Positions 59,350 to 64,000 of a stretch of 64,000 bases of DNA are shown piece after piece. The translations under genes and the position numbers were made by a program. The notes below the pieces were generated by a model. It saw nothing but the letters and a program-made list of their open reading frames with translations. It had not been told where the DNA came from and searched no databases. The stretch is from Erythrobacter sp. SG61-1L (GTDB taxonomy: Bacteria > Pseudomonadota > Alphaproteobacteria > Sphingomonadales > Sphingomonadaceae). Each line of letters opens with the position of its first letter. The first letter of the stretch is position 1. The stretch lies in contig NZ_JXQC01000003.1 of NCBI RefSeq assembly GCF_001305965.1, positions 62,001 to 126,000 on the forward strand, read 5' to 3'.

Positions 59350-59956
59350 GAAAAGTACCACGGCATGCGTCGCGCGTGGGCGTCCGCGCGAATTCGATAC
59401 CGACCAGGCTCTGGCGGCGGCTCTTGGCGTGTTCTGGTCCAAGGGTTACGAAGGCGCGTCCATGGCGGATCTGACCGAGGCGATGGGCATTACCAAGCCC
59501 AGCCTTTATGCCGCCTTCGGAAACAAGGAAGCGCTGTTCACAAAGGCGCTGGATCTCTACCAACGCGAAAAGCTGGCCTACGTGGGCGAAGCGCTCAAGG
59601 CACCGACCGCTCGCGGAGTGGCGGAACATTTCCTGCGCGGCGCGCTGGAAATTTACGGCGGCCAGCAATGCCGCGGCTGCCTGACCGTGATCGGTGCCAG
59701 CGCTTGTGGCGACGAAGCGGAAAGCATTCGTGAACAGGTGGTGGCGCGCGGTGCGGCTGCCAAGCAAGCACTGCTGGAGCGTTTCGAGCGGGCCAAGCAG
59801 GAAGGCGAATTGCCCGAGCATATCGATGCGCAGGGGCTGGCGGCTTATCTCACTGCGGTACTGCAGGGGATGTCGGTTCAGGCAGGTGCCGGCGCAAGCC
59901 GGAAAGAGCTGGAACAGCTTGTAAATACGTGCCTGATGACCTGGCCGACTGCCTGA
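59348..59956 (+). CDS. TetR/AcrR-family repressor of the RND pump
   Basis: The 202-residue protein has a TetR N-terminal DNA-binding domain (GRPREFDTDQALAAALGVFW, then GYEGASMADLTEAMGITKPS and LYAAFGNKEALFTKAL). Its C-terminal domain carries CRGCLTVIGASACGDE, as in the AcrR/NemR/ComR-like group with exposed cysteines. The gene lies upstream of the RND pump on the same strand, separated by 382 bp that contain a matching operator. The cysteines (C-x2-C and one more) could make it a reactive-electrophile sensor, though this is speculative. No clear ribosome-binding site is visible at the ATG. Confidence 0.9.
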   Translation: MKSTTACVARGRPREFDTDQALAAALGVFWSKGYEGASMADLTEAMGITKPSLYAAFGNKEALFTKALDLYQREKLAYVGEALKAPTARGVAEHFLRGALEIYGGQQCRGCLTVIGASACGDEAESIREQVVARGAAAKQALLERFERAKQEGELPEHIDAQGLAAYLTAVLQGMSVQAGAGASRKELEQLVNTCLMTWPTA

Positions 59957-60002
59957 CCGAACTGCATTCTGGACATTCCTTACCACCCAGTATAAATATC
60001 GC

Positions 60003-60040
60003 TTGACGATGCGGCAGCTTCTTTCTATACCAATCGGTAT
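60003..60040 (+). promoter_or_regulatory. RND operon promoter with overlapping TetR operator
   Basis: TTGACG (60003-60008), 17 bp, then TATACC (60026-60031) form a good sigma-70 promoter. The -10 overlaps the perfect palindrome ATACC-AATC-GGTAT at 60027-60040, where the upstream TetR protein probably binds. Confidence 0.65.
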
Positions 60041-60338
60041 GAAATTGAGGCGTCCCGATTCTCTCCCCGCGCGGCAGATGGCGGGGCGCTAAGCAACAAC
60101 AAGGATTACGAGACAGCGAGACCTCGGCGGCGCACGGCCACATGGCGCCGCCGGGGGCACTGGGTGTCTTCGCCTTGCGCGCAACCATGTGTGCGGGGCT
60201 TTCGGCGGAAGGCGTTCGGCCTCTTCGCAAATCACGGGGTGAGGACTGTGCAGCCGGGAAGCGTGCTTCCCGGACGGTTCCGCGCGGCCCGTCGCCGTGC
60301 GTCCGGCACGCTGCGCGTCCAGAAACAGGGTACGAATT
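60041..60338 (+). other. long 5' leader of the RND operon with a strong hairpin
   Basis: About 300 bases separate the predicted promoter from the first gene. They contain CCGGGAAGC-GT-GCTTCCCGG (60254-60273), a near-perfect hairpin, and several GC-rich inverted segments, but no convincing gene; a 66-codon frame at 60142 has no recognisable features. The leader may be regulatory or hold a small RNA. I recognise no known riboswitch. Confidence 0.4.
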
Positions 60339-61595
60339 ATGAATGAACTGACTTCCATCGAACTGCATGACGGCAGGGATTCAGTGTTGCCCGGCGTGTT
60401 GAACAGCGGCCGCGGACGTCTGATCGCCATCATCGCGCTGATTGCCGCCCTGATCGGGGCCTGGTTCCTATTCGCCGGTGCCGGGCAGGATGCCCCTCCG
60501 GCCGCGCCGTCTACGGTCACGGTTTCCGTGCCCTTGCAGCGCGAGATCACCGAATGGGACGAATTCGTTGGCCGGTTCGAGGCGAGCAAGGCAGTGGAAA
60601 TCCGTCCGCGCGTGTCGGGTGCGGTCACTGCGGTTCACTTCCGCGACGGGCAGATCGTCCGCAAGGGGCAACCCCTCTTCACCATCGATCCGCGCCCGTT
60701 CACGGCCGCCTTGCGTGAGGCGCAGGCGGACGTCTCCGCCGCCAACAGCGAACTTGCCCTTGCGCGCGCCGACCTGGAACGGGCGAACCGGCTGGTGGAA
60801 TTCGATGGCGTCTCGAAGAGTGAGATCGACCGTCTGCGCGCTCGCGAACGCGCGGCTTCCGCCACGCTCGCAGCCGCTCAGGCCCGCGTGAATTCGCGTG
60901 CGCTGGATGTGGAATTCGCCACGGTGCGTGCGCCGATGACGGGCCGCATCTCCGATCGGCGAGTGGACCCGGGCAATCTGGTTTCCGCCGGTGATGGCGG
61001 TTCGGGCACCTTGCTCACCACGCTGATGGCGGTCGATCCGATCTATTTCAGCTTCGAAGGTTCCGAAGCGCTTTACCTGAAGGCCAAGCGTAACGGAGCA
61101 GGCGAAGGCCTGCCCGTGGCCGTGCGCCTGCAGGACGAAAGCGATTACGTCCATCAGGGCCGTCTGGACTTCACCGATAACGGCCTCGATCCGCGTTCGG
61201 GCACCATCCGCGCCCGTGCGACCTTCGACAATCCTGACCTGTTCCTCACGCCCGGCATGTTCGGCAACATGCATCTGGCAACCGGCGGCAAGACGAATGC
61301 CCTGCTGGTGCCCGATACTGCCGTGCAGACCGATCAGGCGCGCAAGCTTCTGCTCGTCGTCAAGAAGGACGGCACCGTTGCCGCCAAGCCGGTGGAACTG
61401 GGGCCGCTGATCGGCGGTCTGCGCGTGATCCGCACCGGCCTGTTGCCGACCGACCGTGTGGTCATCGTCGGTACGCAATTCGCTGCGCCGGGCAGCAAGG
61501 TTGAAACCCGCCAGGGCACCATTGCCCCCGTCAAGGCCGAGCCCAAGCCCGCGATTGCCGCGCCGCTTTCGGGCAAGGCCACTTTCGCAAACTGA
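60339..61595 (+). CDS. RND efflux membrane fusion protein (MexE/AcrA-like)
   Basis: The 418-residue periplasmic adaptor has one membrane anchor (LIAIIALIAALIGAWFLFAG). Barrel-sandwich halves (VEIRPRVSGAVTAVHFRDGQ, FATVRAPMTGRISDRRVDPG) flank an alpha-hairpin. The beta-barrel and membrane-proximal domains end with LRVIRTGLLPTDRVVIVG. The sequence EFVGRFEASKAVEIRPRVSG resembles MexE-type adaptors. I use the ATG at 60339. It is 21 bp upstream of the RND transporter gene and forms the pump's inner-membrane adaptor. No outer-membrane factor is visible before the window ends. Confidence 0.92.
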   Translation: MNELTSIELHDGRDSVLPGVLNSGRGRLIAIIALIAALIGAWFLFAGAGQDAPPAAPSTVTVSVPLQREITEWDEFVGRFEASKAVEIRPRVSGAVTAVHFRDGQIVRKGQPLFTIDPRPFTAALREAQADVSAANSELALARADLERANRLVEFDGVSKSEIDRLRARERAASATLAAAQARVNSRALDVEFATVRAPMTGRISDRRVDPGNLVSAGDGGSGTLLTTLMAVDPIYFSFEGSEALYLKAKRNGAGEGLPVAVRLQDESDYVHQGRLDFTDNGLDPRSGTIRARATFDNPDLFLTPGMFGNMHLATGGKTNALLVPDTAVQTDQARKLLLVVKKDGTVAAKPVELGPLIGGLRVIRTGLLPTDRVVIVGTQFAAPGSKVETRQGTIAPVKAEPKPAIAAPLSGKATFAN

Positions 61596-61616
61596 TCAGG
61601 ACAGGGGGCCAAAGCC

Positions 61617-64000
61617 ATGCGCCTATCCCGCTTCTTCATCGACCGCCCGATTTTCGCCGCGGTGATCGCAGTGCTGATCACCGTGGTAGGGGCGATCTCC
61701 TATTTCTTCCTGCCGGTTTCCCAATATCCGGAAATCGTTCCGCCGACCGTGACTGTGTCGGCCATCTATCCCGGCGCTTCGGCCGAGACCGTTGCCGAAA
61801 CGGTTGCAAACCCGATTGAGCAGGAAATCAACGGCGTGGAAGGGATGCTCTATCAGACATCCCAGTCCACGGGTGACGGCCGCGTGGTCATCACCGTAAC
61901 CTTCCAGCAGGGCACCGATCTCGACGAGGCACAGGTGCTGGTGCAGAACCGCGTGGCCATTGCCACGCCGCGTCTGCCCGCCGAAGTGCAGCGCCTGGGC
62001 ATCGTCACCAAGAAGACCTCTCCGGACTTCCTGCTGGTGGTGAACCTGATTTCGCCCGACGGTTCGCTGGACCGGGAATATCTCTCCAATTATGCCCAGA
62101 CCCGGATCAAGGACCGGCTGGCGCGCCTTGACGGCGTGGGCGATGTGCAGCTGTTCGGCTCACGCGATCTGTCCATGCGCGTCTGGATCGACCCCACTCG
62201 TGCGGCGGCCTATGGCCTGACTGCGGGCGAGATCGTCAACGCGCTGCGTTCGCAGAACGTGCAGGTCGCTGCCGGCACGCTGGGCCAGCCCCCTTCGGGC
62301 GGCAGCGCCTTCCAGTTGAACGTGGAAGCACAGGGCCGCTTCACCGAGCCTGAGCAATTCGCCAATGTGGTGATCCGGACCGATGCGGAAGGCCGCCAGG
62401 TGCGTGTGTCCGACGTGGCGCGCGTTGAGCTGGGCGCCGAGGATTACGGCACCTCCGCCTATCTGGGCGACAAGGATTCCGTGATCATCCCCACTTTCCA
62501 GCGTCCCGGTTCCAACGCGCTGGCCGCTGCGGAAGGCATCAAGGCCGAAATGGACGAGCTGGCGAAGGAATTCCCGGAAGGGATGGAATACCGCATCGTC
62601 TACAACCCCACCGAATTCATCGCCAAGTCGGTGGACGCCGTGGTGCACACGCTGTTCGAAGCCATCGTGCTGGTGGTGCTGGTCATCATCGTGTTCCTGC
62701 AGAAATGGCGCGCGGCGGTGATCCCGGTGCTGGCGATCCCCGTATCGCTGATCGGCACTTTCGCGGTGCTGGCGGCGCTGGGCTATTCGCTCAACAACCT
62801 CTCTTTGTTCGGCCTCGTGCTGGCCATCGGCATCGTGGTGGATGACGCCATCGTGGTGGTCGAGAATGTGGAGCGTAATATCGAGGAAGGGCTTTCGCCC
62901 TATGCGGCCGCCCGTGCCTCGATGGACGAAGTGGCAGCGGCCCTTGTGGCCATCGTGCTGGTGCTCTGCGCCGTGTTCGTGCCTACCCTGTTCATCGGGG
63001 GCCTGTCGGGTGCGTTCTATCAGCAGTTCGCCGTGACCATTTCGGCCGCGACGATCATATCGCTGATCCTCTCGCTCACGCTTTCGCCTGCCTTTGCGGC
63101 CCTGTTGCTGCGTCCGTCGCGCCGTGCGCCGGACCATGCGCGCTGGCACCGGATGGTGGAACGCGCTGGCGACAGCTTCAACCGCGCGTTCGAACGCTTC
63201 AGTGCCTCTTACGCCCGCCTCACTGCGCGGCTGGTGCGCATGCTCAAGCGAATGATGGCGGCTTATGGCGCCCTGATCGCGCTGACCATTGGTTCGCTGT
63301 GGTGGACGCCCACGGGCTTCATCCCGGCGCAGGATCAGGGCTATTTCTTCACGATCATCCAGCTTCCGCCCGGCTCTGCCACGGCGCGCACGGATGAGGT
63401 GATGAAGAAGGTTGCCGACCGCATGCTGCCGATCCCCGGCATCAACAATTCGGTGATGCTGTCCGGCTTCGACGGTGCTTCGGAAACCCGCAATGCCAGC
63501 TCTGCTGCTGCCTATTGGGTGCTGGACGATTTCGAGGATCGGGCAAAGAACGGCCAGACCATCGACAAGCTGATGGAAGAGGCCCGCAAGGCCACTGCCG
63601 ACATCACTGAGGCTCGCCTGATGATCGTCAAGCCGCCGCTTATTCGCGGGATCGGTTCGGCCGGTGGTTTCCGCCTGATGGTGGAGGATCGCGACGGGCA
63701 GGGTTACCAGGCACTGGAACAGGCTTCCAATGCCCTGATCGCCAAGGCAAACCAGACCCCCGGCTTCTCCGGCGTCTATACCTTCTTCGATACGGCGACG
63801 CCGCGCGTCTATGCCGATATCGACCGCGAGAAGTCAGAGCTGCTGGGCGTGCCGCCGGAACGTGTGTTCGAGGCATTGCAGGTCTATCTGGGGTCCGCCT
63901 TCGTGAACGACTTCAACCTGCTGGGCCGCACCTATCGGGTGACCGCGCAGGCCGATGAACAGTTCCGCCAGTCCAAGGCCGATATCGCCAATCTCCAGAC
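61617..64000 (+). CDS. RND efflux transporter (AcrB/MexF-like), 3' truncated by window
   Basis: The frame is open to the window end, giving 794 complete codons of an expected 1,050 or so. The start MRLSRFFIDRPIFAAVIAVL is the standard HAE1-RND N-terminus, and AAAG lies close before it. The porter domain has GVGDVQLFGSRDLSMRVWID. Helix 4 carries the proton-relay pair Asp409-Asp410 in GIVVDDAIVVVENVERN. GFIPAQDQGYFFTIIQLPPG begins the second half. The pump exports hydrophobic compounds as a trimer with the adjacent adaptor. MexF-like overall, the substrate being unknown. Confidence 0.95.
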   Translation, partial: MRLSRFFIDRPIFAAVIAVLITVVGAISYFFLPVSQYPEIVPPTVTVSAIYPGASAETVAETVANPIEQEINGVEGMLYQTSQSTGDGRVVITVTFQQGTDLDEAQVLVQNRVAIATPRLPAEVQRLGIVTKKTSPDFLLVVNLISPDGSLDREYLSNYAQTRIKDRLARLDGVGDVQLFGSRDLSMRVWIDPTRAAAYGLTAGEIVNALRSQNVQVAAGTLGQPPSGGSAFQLNVEAQGRFTEPEQFANVVIRTDAEGRQVRVSDVARVELGAEDYGTSAYLGDKDSVIIPTFQRPGSNALAAAEGIKAEMDELAKEFPEGMEYRIVYNPTEFIAKSVDAVVHTLFEAIVLVVLVIIVFLQKWRAAVIPVLAIPVSLIGTFAVLAALGYSLNNLSLFGLVLAIGIVVDDAIVVVENVERNIEEGLSPYAAARASMDEVAAALVAIVLVLCAVFVPTLFIGGLSGAFYQQFAVTISAATIISLILSLTLSPAFAALLLRPSRRAPDHARWHRMVERAGDSFNRAFERFSASYARLTARLVRMLKRMMAAYGALIALTIGSLWWTPTGFIPAQDQGYFFTIIQLPPGSATARTDEVMKKVADRMLPIPGINNSVMLSGFDGASETRNASSAAAYWVLDDFEDRAKNGQTIDKLMEEARKATADITEARLMIVKPPLIRGIGSAGGFRLMVEDRDGQGYQALEQASNALIAKANQTPGFSGVYTFFDTATPRVYADIDREKSELLGVPPERVFEALQVYLGSAFVNDFNLLGRTYRVTAQADEQFRQSKADIANLQ

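Noticed and set aside
1-64000. Mobile elements, prophage, tRNA or rRNA genes
   Set aside because: No transposase, integrase, terminal inverted repeats, tRNA-like cloverleaf or rRNA sequence was recognised by reading both strands; this was not a computed search.

Overview
The window reads as the chromosome of an aerobic, GC-rich alphaproteobacterium. It is most likely a member of the Sphingomonadales (Novosphingobium/Sphingobium type). The reasons are six TonB-dependent receptors (TBDRs) in 64 kb, NodT-type lipoprotein outer-membrane factors, FecI/FecR cassettes, Tat-exported PhoD phosphatases, and no sugar transport or ABC uptake genes. I see no rRNA, tRNA, CRISPR array, insertion sequence or integrase. 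The assignment is inference from gene content.

Layout. 0-2.9 kb: end of a MacB-like ABC permease, its NodT outer-membrane factor, and a small BA14K-like protein. 3.1-10.3 kb: TfdA/TauD-type dioxygenase, MarR regulator, TBDR and a lipoprotein quinohemoprotein alcohol dehydrogenase. 10.7-15.7 kb: a large autotransporter and a TonB protein. 15.7-19.3 kb: a di-heme peroxidase (MauG/CcpA type) and a TBDR behind a Fur-like box. 19.6-23.6 kb: TBDR plus PhoD. 23.8-27.9 kb: Rrf2 regulator, small hydrolase, orphan FecR C-terminal-like domain, cytochrome b561, a fused monoheme cytochrome-porin resembling Cyc2, and a class I cytochrome c. 28-32.8 kb: TetR-controlled NodT/EmrA/EmrB efflux operon. 33-43.6 kb: two consecutive FecI-FecR-TBDR cassettes, the second followed by another PhoD. 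43.6-54 kb: a phosphonate and organophosphorus scavenging cluster. 54.3-59.1 kb: a 1,593-residue secreted repeat protein of unknown type. 59.3-64 kb: TetR-controlled RND efflux pump, running off the end.

The most coherent system is 43.6-54 kb. A HutC/PhnF-type GntR regulator is encoded beside a TBDR, a PhnZ-like HD oxygenase, a Tat-exported phospholipase C, a DUF5690/GlpT-like MFS carrier, a flavin-dependent amine oxidase of the phosphonate-associated class, and phosphonoacetaldehyde hydrolase (PhnX). Palindromes of the form YTGG-N6-CCAR lie upstream of the TBDR, between the HD gene and the phospholipase gene, and upstream of the MFS-oxidase-PhnX operon. They match the operator type known for PhnF and DasR. 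I propose one regulon that releases phosphonate headgroups outside the cell, imports them, and cleaves the C-P bond without a PhnW transaminase. With the two TBDR-PhoD pairs, three of the six receptors sit next to secreted phosphoesterases, so phosphorus acquisition is a theme of the window. Iron and redox functions (TonB, Fur-like box, FecIR, cytochromes) and efflux make up most of the rest.
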